Source: Rostratula benghalensis (taxonomy: Eukaryota > Chordata > Aves > Charadriiformes > Rostratulidae). From it: 64,000 nt of DNA. The stretch's first letter is position 1, and each line of letters starts with the position of its first letter. The notes below the pieces were generated by a model, which saw nothing but the letters and a program-made list of their open reading frames with translations, was not told the DNA's origin and did no database searches. Positions 49,491 to 61,193 of this stretch are shown here, one piece after another. The position numbers and the translations under genes were made by a program. Location: positions 2,827,329 to 2,891,328 of the forward strand of contig VXAI01000015.1 of assembly GCA_013399305.1 (NCBI GenBank), read 5' to 3'.

Positions 49491-51301
49491 GAGGAAGAAG
49501 GGACAGAAAATGGAAGGAAGGAATGAATAAGTGAGTAAGAGCAAGAAATAGTACAATAATAAAATAATAAATAATAGAATGGTGGGGTGGCACACATTTG
49601 GCTGAAAACAATTCCTATTTAAAATAGCTGTAACAATAATCCTTTAAACTTTTTTGCAAACTATTATCATGTTACTGCTAAAGAAAAGGGATTAGGCTTG
49701 GAGTGTCTGAATTAGATTACATTGCATCTAATGAAACCTCATTTAAATTGTTTTATTAAAGCGAAATAGCGAAAGTCAGTGAAACTAATGAGCTGATTTG
49801 GGAGGATACTGTTTGATAACCCAGCTAATCCCCCTTAAATCTATTGTTTATTAAAAAAATTATCATCTTGGGTATTCCACTATTGGCTTTTCCCTTTTCT
49901 AAATTCCATAGATGGAACTATTTAAAAAATTAGCCTAAGTAATTTTCTGCATTGAGTTAGCAGTGCGTAAGGTGATGGGGCTACTGCATCCGTTGGAAAT
50001 ACTTAGGGCTCTGCAGCTCCTTTTTTAACCCTGTGTAGACTTCATATTGCTTAGAGCTGCAACACTCCCCGAAGGGGGTAGCGTTGCAGTGAAGCCAAGC
50101 AAGGGAGATTCTGGTTCGGTTGAGAAAAAGCACCATCTGTTGTGGGAAATCAATGGGAGATGGATGTGATTGCAGGTTTGTGACAGTACAGAAATAGATG
50201 GACACTTAGATAATGTCATCTTGCACTGTATTTTTCAAAGATGACAGTTTCACCGCAAGATGGATAAATACAGGAGGGAATTCTGTTATGGACAAATGGT
50301 GCTATTCTCTTCATGCTCACCAACCAGCTATGGAAACTGATGGGAATTGTCTGTAGGCACCTAAAACCTGGTTTCAGCCAGGACTTTGCAAAGGCAAATC
50401 GTGGCTGAGTCCTATGTGGGTGAGGTGCCCTTCACAGACATGGGCACCTTGGCTCGTTACCTGCATTTGGGCAAACACCACACCAGTGCTCTGCCTCCTG
50501 GTCGCCACCTGGATCCAGCGAGCCCTATTTCCATTTCAGCTGCAGTTCAGCTGTGCTTTTCCCAACCTGGAGGCAGAGCTAAAGAAAAGCAATGGTACTT
50601 GTGCCTGCAGCAAAGCTGTGGATGTGTCTGTGGCCGAAGAAGACACCCTAAACTCAGGATAGATCACATTGATCTTTGTTGCTCCCAGATATCAAATGAC
50701 CTCTGTCCTCTAGTACAGAGAGATGCCCCAATACGAGGAATGCTTAAATGGAGAGGGAGAGAGGGAACCCTCTAAGAAAGAATCCTAAATTATAGTCCTC
50801 TAAGAAACTGCATGGTTTGCAAGCGTCATGTAAGTTCCCTCTGTAGTGGGAGCTACAGACAGGATTGTTTAGAGAGGGATAATATAAACATTAAAAGCCT
50901 AGTTTATGATTTGGCCTAATACAAGCAGTTTATGATGCATCTTTTTGTAGTGAGTTATTAATCATTGCACTAAGGATCTCTCCCTCTGGTGCTCTGCTGA
51001 TAAGGTGAATGAATTGCTCTTCTTTTTATTCTGTACCCATCAACTGTAATTGTGGGTGGGAAGAGATCAAACATTTATTTTAAAAGGATTCTCTAGTACA
51101 AATTAAATTCTGCTTCTACCATTAACAATCCAAACAAATTAAATAAAAACTATGCTACCACAACTGAAAGCAGAACTTTTTCCTCTTTTATGGCCAGCAT
51201 CAACTGGCCATGCTACTTGATTCTCAATAACTGCGATGCACCTCGAAGGAGGGAAGCTGCATCAGCTGATGGATTCTTAGAGCTTCTAACTCAGAGACTT
51301 G

Positions 51302-51328
51302 AGAACAAACAAACAAAACCAACAAACA
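51302..51328. repeat. (AAAC)n-like tract
   Basis: GAACAAACAAACAAAACCAA and following CAAAC units; simple repeat in intron 6. Confidence 0.55.
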
Positions 51329-53263
51329 CCCTCCACTCCCCCACACTAATGACTTACCCAGTTTGAGATATCGTGGGAACGCACAGTTTATCAGGATTGA
51401 AAAGAATTGTCTGAAAGCAGGATAGAAACTCAGATGATGTGCACTTTCTGCTGCTGTGATTTCGTTGTTAATGGTGGCCAGGCTGCCTACCTGCAATCAA
51501 GCCTGGGCTATGTATATTGAGATGCAGTCCCACCTCGGGGCTTTGCAGAAACCGTGTGTGCGCTGTAAAAAAGTCATGATGCAGATTCACTGGAATCTCT
51601 TTACAAGGAAATAAAACTCGTTACCTAATAGACTTTGATACTCCAGCAAATCATTCTACTCTCCAAACTTATGCTACATGGCCTGGCTTTACTTCCTTTG
51701 ACAGCAGATGAACTACATTTTCTCTGAACAGAAACGCTAATGGAAGATTGTCGAGTAGTGAATTCTTGACCTGATTTTATTACCTTCAGCTAAGGAGATT
51801 TAGATTCCTTTGAGCAGTCAGTGTTTTAAATGCAGATTCTGAGTTGGTATGCTGTAATAAATATGCCACAAGGTTTATGTATGGCAAACTTTAATTCTGA
51901 ATTCTGGACAGTGCTTTTTACCCTGTGTGATTCATGAGGCCAGGCCTCTAATCTTAGAGCTAAGTAAGAACCCCATTCAGGAGAGTTTCTCAAAATTTCA
52001 GCAATATCCATGCTGTGGTAAAAATACAAGTGAAAATTGTCAGTGAAAATAGAGGTTAATCCAAATGTCTTATTTCGATAGATCCAAAAATACTTCATTT
52101 TTATTTTGAACTTTCCAAAGCAGTAATTTTTAGTATAAATGAATTCCGTTTCAAATGAAAAGTTTTTTTAAAGAAACTTTTCAGTTTGAAGACATTTAAT
52201 GACTTAAATGATGTTAACAAAAATTCATAATGGCTGGCATCTGAAAATGTAGTGAACTCCTCTGTCCTTAGACATGCCTATTCACACTGGATTGTGATAA
52301 ATCAGCATTTTCAGCAGGAAGTTAAATGCTATTAAAATGTTTCTGACCAGTTCTACAGTGAACTCTGTACTGCCTAAGCAAAATCCTAATAAGTGATGTA
52401 ATCTACTGTTATTGGAAGTTACTCCATTGCATAGACTGCAGAGATCTCAGTGATAAACTTCCTAGGTCTCACCTTCCAGATAAGCCATGTAAGTAAAGGT
52501 GTCCTCTTTTCCATCTCCAATTTAATTTAGCATTTTTATCAGCATTTCCTAAGGCGAAAGAATGTTAAGCTTGTAAAGTCAAGCATTGAGAAATCATCAA
52601 AGGATTGAATTCGTGGTGCCTGGATTACATTAATTCTCAGCTCCTTTCCCTCTTCAAAACAGGGATTGGAATAGCCTGTTCTCTGGTGATGTTCATAGAT
52701 GATGAGCCAGGTCCTCTGCCCGTCTAAATGTTCAGCTTCTTTTTATTCCAGCAGAGTTTCATTGATTCAAACGGGATGAGATTAGGCTTGACATTTGTAT
52801 AAAGCAACAACACATTCTGTGTGGCAAAGGAGACAGAGTTACTTGTAAGTGAAGACACTCATGCAGGCGTTAAATCCCAGGCTACTGAGCCCTGGAGTGT
52901 CCGAAGTCACCACAGATCACCCCATTGCCAAAGTGCACAACTGCCAGTCCCCACGGGCAGCACAGGCTGGTAACTCTATCACAGCTTGGGGAAAGCTGTT
53001 AGCAGCCCTGGTTACCCTGGTCCTGGCTCTGTGGCTGTATCCTCCCAGAAACTGGTGCTCGTGCCTCCGTGCAGTGACCCACAAGGACACAGCGCTCTCA
53101 GCAAACCGGAAATCCGTGAAAGAGCAGATGAAGAGGACAGGCTGAGTCCCAGTGCCACCAGCGCCTGGTGCCCGGTTTCAAACGTCTGACATCAACCACC
53201 TTTCAAATCGGAGGATTTTCCCTGTAAAGGGTCTTCCCGCACAAGAGAGAGAGCAATGTGGGG

Positions 53264-53281
53264 AAAAAAAAAAAAAAAAAA
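53264..53281. repeat. Poly-A run (A18)
   Basis: Eighteen A, then GCAAAACTAAAAG. It could be an old retroposon tail, but no upstream body is recognised. Confidence 0.6.
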
Positions 53282-53459
53282 GCAAAACTAAAAGACAGCC
53301 CTTGGCCTATTCCAACTGAGTTCGATACTTGGTTGTTCCTCCTGCCGGATCATTTATGTAGTCTTAATTGTACTCTACATGGGATGCTCGATCTTGTTTC
53401 TTCTGAGGGGAGAATCCAACACCCTACCTGTCTGCAATTTCTTTGAACAGTGTCCTTTT

Positions 53460-53478
53460 TCTTCTTTTTTTTTTTTTC
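53460..53478. repeat. T-rich run
   Basis: A run of T interrupted by C (TCTTCT then about 12 T). Simple sequence, about 180 bp after the A18 run and of opposite strand bias. Confidence 0.45.
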
Positions 53479-53698
53479 CCTCTTTTTATTAAATTGAAGA
53501 TAACTGTAACCTCGAATGGCAAACAATGTTTTCATCAGAACACAGCGCAATGGTGCTCTAGCATGAAATTGCCAGCGAACTACAGGACTAGAGCTTGTGA
53601 ATACCGTTAAAAACACTCTCTAAAGTGGGAGCACTGGAAATAGCTCAGAAAAGAGCATCTGGCCATTTGGCTTCAATATCACATCATGCTCCATCGAG

Positions 53699-53717
53699 TG
53701 TAACATTTTATGTTACA
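53699..53717. repeat. 19-bp inverted repeat
   Basis: TGTAACAT, TTT, ATGTTACA: perfect 8-bp arms around a 3-base centre. Short enough to be chance in AT-rich DNA. Confidence 0.45.
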
Positions 53718-54963
53718 ACCTCCTTCATGTACTAGGACATTATAAAAGCACAAGGCTGGAAATTTCAGAGGGAGACGGACAGTGAAAGAACTGAGGAAAG
53801 AAAACGCTTCCTCAGCCTTTGCTGCTTTCTTCCCAGCTGCTTTCCTGCAGGTTTAATCTAAATCTAACGCAGGTTCCCCTGCAGTGGCAAGTGTGAACTG
53901 AATGAGGGAGAGGAAGCATGCAGAGAAGCTGAGTGTGCTAATTGTGTTGAGACTGAAATAGCTTTCACTTGCCTAATGAGGAGACTGAACCAAAAGCATA
54001 GAGATGAGCTACAGCTGGTCAGAAACTTTCAGATACAACATATTTTCTGTTGCAAAATAGCATCTCATCCAGAACTCCCAACGTTCTGCACAACTCTAAA
54101 TTTTGATGCTGCTTACTGAAAGCCTGGCTCGGGCTGTCGTGTACCCAGAGGTGCCCAGCTGTCAGTCCTTAGCCGGGTGGCCAGTACACCTGGCAAAAGG
54201 TTTCTTTGTGAGTTTTTTGGAACAATTTTGAATCTTTTTCAGAACTCTTAAAAAATATATGCATCAGTGCTATGGAAAACCTCTCTCCACTTGAAAAAAG
54301 AAACATAAAAGCTTTTCAGGGTACCAGCTGGTCTCAGAGCAGGGAGACGCCCATTTTCTAATTGACCTTTTGATTAGCTCCCCAGGTGGTTCTTGTTTTT
54401 GCAGAGATGAGATGTTTCATCTGACCCTCTAGGAAGCACAGATGGGCTCTTAGGACGGCAGGAGCCATTTCAGCTTGAGCTTTTGCAGTCAAAGCAAAGC
54501 CCTGTTTTAGTCTAGTGTCCTTTGTGGAGGTCCCTGCTGAAGATCAGCAGCTCAGGTAAGTCCTGTAGTAGTAGTCGTGGGGTGTGTGAGACCCACAGTG
54601 CAAACAGCCCTGGCTGTGGCCAGGGGTCCCATGTGTGGTTGTGTTGCTGGTCCCAGACACCAGGCAAACCACCTCACTTGGGAAAATGTACTTCAGCCTT
54701 TGAGGTGAGCTCTCAGATTTATATGATCCTCTAGTCTCGAGGGCAGTGTCTGGAGGTGGGATTGTAGGCATTAAAATGTATAACTTGTCATCTGTCACTG
54801 AGGTGTTACCCTTGTAGGAAAACTCAAGTCTCTGTTATTTATGATGTTAAACAGAGGTGTATAAATCCTTACAGCTGGTGAGCAGAAACGTTCTTGTTGT
54901 GTGAGCATGAAGAAGGCTGAAATGGTCTTTGAGGAGTTGTGTGTTTGGCAGGGGAAGTGTAGT

Positions 54964-54993
54964 GTGGTTTTGTTTTGTTTGGTTTTGGTTTTT
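54964..54993. repeat. (GTTTT)n-like tract
   Basis: Repeated GGTTTTG and GTTTT words within intron 6; simple sequence. Confidence 0.5.
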
Positions 54994-56229
54994 TCTGCCT
55001 TGAAAACCTTGGGAGGTAAGATGACTGTATCTTTTGCAGTCTGCTAAAGAAATGTCTACTTGACTAATAATTATCCTTGTGAAAGTGTTTCCTGAATAGA
55101 ACCAAGCGTGTTGAGCTGACCTGTGTGACAGGTACCTCTGAGCTGAGGAGCAGGAGCAGGGAAGGAATAATGCATGTACCTGTGTTCTTGGAAAAAGGTC
55201 ACTCTTTGGTGCCAAAAAATTATATCAATATCTGCATTGTGTGTAATACACAGGAAAAAAGGCAACTTAACACTGTAAGGAGATGATGAAAGAGGCAAAC
55301 AATTTTCTGTTGGAGGCAGCAGAAGATTAGCCACCAATGAGAAGTTTTTAATGCATGTCTTCTATAAATCTGGGTTTAATGGCCTGTGTAGTGCAATAGC
55401 ATTATTCACAACAAAGGAGCTGAGCCCCCGGGCAGGAGGCTGTGTTGTGCAGCAGGTCAAGCACTTGTCTGGGGAATACTTACCAGCTCCATAGTCTGGT
55501 GAAGCTGGATTCCTTCCTGTTCTCTTCAGTTTGCCTATATGGTCATGTTCCCTGTAGAGTGGGCAGAACCGTGCAGGGAACGGTAACGTTGTCATCTCTA
55601 GAGTGGCACAAAACGTGCTCTGAAAGTAGTGTGGATGAGCTCTTACAACTTGTTTTGCAGTTAAAATTTCAGAAAGGCACTTCTGGCCAGACTCCTTGCA
55701 GGACAGTGGCAGTGAGGGACAGTTTCTCACCCACAGAGCTCACAGAGGAGTGAGACCAGACGTAGGGAAATGGACCCCCTGTTCAGCTGAGCACAGACAG
55801 AAAATGCACAGGTGTGTGTCTTTGAACATGATGGCAGTCCTGAAGGAGTCAAAACAGGGAGCAGATGAGAAGTTCATCTGTTGCCATCTAATTTTCCTTC
55901 TGAAAGTAAATCCTAAAATACTTCCCCAAACTTCCCTCAGTTTTATTATTTCTTCCTTTCTGGTACTAGTGGCAGTGAGCCATTTGTTTGCAGTCATGTT
56001 GTAGAAGAACAGTCATCAGTTGTCTAAAAAAAAAACCAAAACCACCACCCAAAATTGTTCATCCTGCAGAGGTATATCATTTCCTATCGTTCAGTGTCCT
56101 TTAAAAGCTTTGGGGGAATGTTTCATGACAGTATTTTGGGACATGATGTGTGCAGTTATGTGCCTTTAGGCCATATTGGCTGCCAGGGGTTGGAACTTGA
56201 TGACACCCATTTGCCACATTTGTTCTGTG

Positions 56230-56243
56230 TGCTTTTTTTTTTT
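56230..56243. repeat. Poly-T run
   Basis: About 14 T in intron 6, no recognised element attached. Confidence 0.5.
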
Positions 56244-57104
56244 TTCATCATTATTGTGAAGCTGAATTCCTGCTTTGTTCCTGCACAAATTAAGTAATTT
56301 CCGTGTGGAAGGAAGGAAATAATAAAAAAAATCCAATAAAATATTTAAAGTCTTTCTTAAAGAGTTTAAAGATTATCTCTCTCGAGTTTTCTTTTCTACA
56401 TAGGAAAAACAAGGAAGCAGTTTGGCTGAAATGCTTTAATATCACATATGGAGCTGTGTAAATTACAATAAATGTAGTTTCACTGCTTGCATGCCACAGC
56501 TGGTCTGATCCATACAGACAAAATTACCTTTGCATCCTTGTGTGTCATTGTTTCATTCCCACAAACATCAGGTTAGATTGCATGGCAACGTTCAGACACA
56601 TCTATAACGTGTACACATGCATTGGTCAAAATGCCAATTGTTTTCCATTGGTAACTTTCTTCAAACATAATGGAAAGGTGTTAGCTATTTAAAAGGAGGG
56701 GGAAACAAACTCAAAATGGCATATCTGTCATTTCTGCTTGTATTCTAGCCTTAGAAAAGGCAGATCGTGCTGAAAAATCATATTTAATATGACATACAGA
56801 ATTTATAGCAGGACAAAGGCAGCCAAGGAGAACCCAGAGAAGCATCAAAATACGCCTGTGAGAACTGTGTTAGGTGGAACTGCATTTACGTATTCAAGTG
56901 TTTTGACTGTAATAAAATAATCTATTTGCATGTTTCAGTAGAACTGTAGCTGCATATTTCTACCTAAATGCCACTTAGATTTCCTCTGCGTCTCTAATAG
57001 CATGTCATTTACACAAATATCTTCCAAACAGCAGAAAAACAAACAATTCAATAACGTTTAGGCATGTCATGCCTACAGATCCTAGCAGATTCTAGGGGAG
57101 CAGG

Positions 57105-57215
57105 TAAATTCATGTACCCGCAATTAACCAAGTGGAAACTGAGGCAGAAGGCTCTGAAGATGCCCTCATGGGGCATTTGAAAGTCATTTGATGGCAGAGC
57201 CTGGGTTGAAACTAT
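57105..57215 (+). mobile_element. MIR-like SINE relic (candidate)
   Basis: CAAGTGGAAACTGAGGCAGA is followed after a gap by ATTTGATGGCAGAGCCTGGG and TTGAAAC, the order seen in MIR (gaggaaactgaggca, a variable middle, then gtggcagagctgggattcgaac). It lies about 430 bp before the forward CR1. Edges are approximate. Confidence 0.6.
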
Positions 57216-57644
57216 TTTAAATCGATTTTATTCTATTTCCCCACTAATTGTTCTGAATTCAAACCCTGAAACTGTTACTGGAGGTTACAGCACGTGCATG
57301 TGTTAGAGGAATTGCACTTAAAATTCCTACATTCCTTTAGGGCATGATGGAGTGAGGAGAGGACAAGGGTGATAGACTTCAAGAGGAATAAACAAATTCT
57401 AAAGCCTGTTACTGGGTAGGAGTGTGAGAGCACATTCAAAGTGCTTCTCCTGAGATCTGGTTTTTCTATTGCTGTTTCCAGCTGCTCTTGCCACGTTGTG
57501 CTGGCAGGTACCTAGTGGGTTGTAGCATTTCTGATCTATACCCTGCATTGCCTGTGGTGCCTGGATCACCAGCCACCATCTCTGCTCCCTGCTCAGGGAG
57601 TGAAGGTGGGATTATTTCCTCTCTCTTCCTTTGCTTCACTTTGA

Positions 57645-58140
57645 GTCGCCACGAGCAAGTCCAGAGAAGGACAACAAAGCTGGTGAGGGGTCTGGAGAGT
57701 AAGCTTTGTGAGGAGAGATTGAGGGGAGCTGGGCTTGTTCAGCCTGGAGATGAGGAAGCTGAGGGAAGACCTTATCACTCTCTACAGCTACCTGAAAGGA
57801 GGTTGTAGAGAAGTGGGGGTTGGTCTCTTCTCCCAGGGCACAGGTGATAGGACAAGAGGGAAATGGCTTCAAGCTGCACCTGGGGAGGTTCAGATTGGGT
57901 ATCAGGAAATTTTTTTACACAGAAAGGGTTATTAAACATTGGAACAGGCTGTCCAGGGGAGTGGTTGAGGCACCATCCCTGGAGGTATTTAAAAGATGGG
58001 TTGACATAGTGCTCTGTGATGTGGTTTAGTAATAGGTTGTTGTGGTGTTTTGGTTTGGTTTTTTTTATCAGAGTTAGGTTGGTGGTTGGACTAGATGATC
58101 TCAAAGGTCCCTTCCAACCTAGACAATTCTATGATCTATG
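57645..58140 (+). mobile_element. CR1 LINE copy, 3' end, about 0.5 kb, forward orientation
   Basis: It starts near 57645 in the ORF2 C-terminal region: QVQRRTTKLVRGLESKLCEE. In another frame (57820-58029) it continues as [20 protein letters not shown] and [20 protein letters not shown], so at least one frame shift separates the parts. The 3' untranslated end is clear: TTGGACTAGATGATCTCAAA, then GGTCCCTTCCAACCTAGACA and ATTCTATGATCTATGAG at 58140. A T-rich stretch of about 40 bp (58033-58070) sits in the 3' untranslated part. Dead copy, apparently younger and better preserved than the reverse CR1. Confidence 0.93.
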
Positions 58141-61100
58141 AGTGGCCCTCCTGGGGCCAGCCTGGCAGTGGTCTGCTGGGGACAACTTAGGGTATTCTGC
58201 TAGTGCTGCTGCAGGCAGATGTGTTATATTCCTTCTCCAATCCTTACCCCTCAGCCACAAATTTATTGACTCCAGAGCAGTTGCCGCGTGGGAGCAGGCA
58301 GGTACGAGCCACACTGGTGCATGTGCTGGATGGACTGGTGGGTCTGTGACCACTGTGTCATTAATGGTGCCATTTTCCCTGATCCCCTACCACTCTCTCT
58401 GTGGTCCAGCCTTTCGTACTCATGGTCTGAGCGGTTGTAGCCCTGACGTTGTGCCATTAGCCCAGAGGCACCGAACTGCCAGAGCCAGCGAGCCTCAGAG
58501 AGCTGCTGACAAGTTCAGCTCCAGTTAGCTGTAGTTCAAGGTCAAATGGGACTTTAAAATATGAATAAATGTCAGGGTTTTGCTGGCACATCGATCTCAG
58601 TCTTTTTGATTACTGCCAGATCGCATGAATAAATTAGCCTTGACAGGTGCAATAAATTGTATAGACTACTGATCTTGAACAGTAAATGTTAAAGAAGGAC
58701 GTGGGAGGCGTGGAGGGGAACGTACCCTCTGCAGACGCTTGTATTAAATGAGGTGAGTTTTGATACAGTGCTCCGGGGATGTGCTTCAGGCAGGAGGAGG
58801 CCTTTTGTTCATTTGAGATTCTGTGCCAAGCTGGGGCACGTCTCCTACTGAAGTATTGATTTCCTTTGTCAGAAGGAGTTTGGGTTACCGTGCCTTATGA
58901 AGCGAGAGAGCTTCAGCTGCCTTTTCCATCCACTGCCCTACCTATCCAGGGTGGCTTCCAATGGCTTGGTCTCAGGTTTTCTGGTTCCCAAGGTCCAAGA
59001 CAAACAGGTCTCTAACTAAAATAAAACAAAAGTATGGGGCACTGGAAGTTGCTTTTCCTGTGCTGTAATACTGTACCAAACACTGTCATGCTGTGATTCA
59101 TTTCCATGTCAGATCTTTGCTCTGCAGGGACATTTCACTTGGAAACCAATGCAGATATTCAGAGAAACTCACACAACTGTGTATGTGCTTTCTGCTCTAT
59201 GATTTCCTGTGCCACGTAGTTGAGATTCTTCATTTCCCTCTGATGCATAAATATTAGCAATATCAATCACTCCTTAATTAATTTTTTTAATAAGGTACTG
59301 GTATTTTTTGTTGATTGCTAAATGAGTAATATTAGGAAAAAACACCCTATCAAATTCATGTACCTTGATAAGAACTTCCAGATTTCTTAAATCTAGAATC
59401 AAATATTGCAATGCTCTCCAATATAAAACACCAGAAAGCCTGGCTTTTTGTCACAAACATGTGGACTTGTTCTTTTCTGCGTACTGTTATCCCCTTAATT
59501 AAGCATGCCCTCTTTCTGTAGCATCATACACACCTTCTGTGCCACCATCTTGATAACTCATCTGTGTGTTTGTGTTTATAAGCCTGTGTGTACATATTTA
59601 TATGTATGTAGGAGTCGTGGACTAGTGCTTGTTTTGGGCCATTCCTTCTCTTAGGGTGTCTGTGAAATAGTTGGATTTATGCCAAAACACTGACCTTCAT
59701 AATACTGTTAATCAAAAATGTACTATTTCAAATGTGTTGGCTTTTTTTCCCCCCTTTCAAAAGCAGAAATACTTGCACAAAATGGAAAGCAGGACCAAGT
59801 CTTTACATTGGATGGCTTTAAAATTTTCACTGTGAACATTGTGCATAGCTCCAGTTGCTTTAACTATAAACCTACAGCCATCACTTTTTCCCCATAAATT
59901 GTCCCATTAATATAAGTAATCAATAGCATATGTATAATCTAAACATCAGATTTATAATAGTCCCTGTTATATACCGGACTCTGAGTGCTGTAATGAACTG
60001 ATACAGCCTCAGTATATGTGTAGGGTTCGAACAGAAGGGGTCACAAAAAAGGATTTGTACTTAAATAGAAATATCTTTATGCAGAAATACAGTAATGTAT
60101 TTCTACACAGAAATTGCGTAGAAATTGTGTAGACAGAGGTTGAGAGAGAAGGCTGGGAAAGAAAAAGGGCTGCTTCTATTACAAGAGCCTCATCAGATGG
60201 ATGGTATCCATCCCACACAGTGCCTGTGATTGGGGTCTTAAGAAGAGAGTTGAGAAAAAGAAGGAAAAAAGGGCTGTGTTGACAGGAAGAAGGGTCAGCT
60301 ACAACGCTGCGTGGTAAGAAGCAAATTGCCGAATAAGAAGGATTTTGAGAATGGTATAGAAGCTCTTGAAAGATTAGCCAATGCAGGCAGGTGGCTCCAA
60401 GCCTCAAAATGTGTGCTTTTCTGATTACTGGTATTACAGAGGGAAACAAAATGTTTACGAAGTGGCTGGGAACAGGATAAGATTATATTTTGAGGGCCAA
60501 GGAATTGTTGTGCTAGACTTAGGATCAGGCAAAGAAGCTGTTAAAGTAAATAGATGAGAGGAAAAAAAGCGTTAGTATTTCTAGAATTGGGGCTGCTTGA
60601 ACACAGGCCAGATGAAACGAGGAGGGATTTGCTTGTAAGGGTCAAAACATCTTCGGTCTAAAAGGCTGCAGAGATTATTAAGGATATTTTTTGCCTGCCT
60701 ACAAAATTGCTTCTCGGTATTTCTGCTCACAATGGCCGTTCTTTTCAGATCTTGTAAACATTAATTCTCAAATGGTAAATCTTTAAAGCTTTAGAGTAAG
60801 CCAAAAGATGAACCCTCAGGGACTTTATTTTGTGCCATACAATATCATATTGTGAGAGTGGATTCACATGATAAATTGCAGCTGTGTGATTTGCATATAT
60901 TGCACTGCTCTGCTCCTGCCTCAGTAATCCATCTGCCCAACCAAAATGCCACTTTCTTGGTAAATGTAAAATTTCACGTACATTTAATTTTTGCCTTCTA
61001 AAACATTTTGCCAGTTGCTGTTCTGTGGCACTGAGAGGAGGCTGGGACTTTTGGCAACTTTACTACAATACATAACAAATAACTTGCCCTTTAAGTAATG

Positions 61101-61156
61101 TGACATTCTTTAAAGCATCCACAAAAGTAATATATCCTTGTCCTCACTGATGTGGG

Positions 61157-61193
61157 TTTTGTTGGGGTTTGGTTTTGTTTGTTTGGGTTTTTC
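61157..61193. repeat. (GTTT)n-like G/T tract
   Basis: GTTGGGGTTTGGTTTTG and following GTTTGTTTGGG units; simple sequence in intron 6. Confidence 0.5.

Noticed and set aside
50386..50775. 129-codon open frame on the + strand in intron 6
   Set aside because: Does not resemble the missing GALNT9 exons or any family I recognise; composition is ordinary.
52849..53189. Frame with a hydrophobic segment (LAALVTLVLALWLY) that looks like a membrane span
   Set aside because: A lone hydrophobic run in a 98-codon intronic frame, without conserved flanks or a splice context, is not enough for a gene.
53970..54035. AATGAGGAGACTGAACC and CTACAGCTGGTCAG as a further MIR relic
   Set aside because: The middle and 3' parts do not follow the MIR order well enough; weaker than the three listed.
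55362..55753. Overlapping open frames on both strands (122 and 103 codons)
   Set aside because: Neither has a recognised domain. Openness on both strands follows from low stop frequency in this composition.
58142..58528. 128-codon open frame on the + strand right after the CR1 end
   Set aside because: Starts in the CR1 tail and has no family match; a chance open frame.
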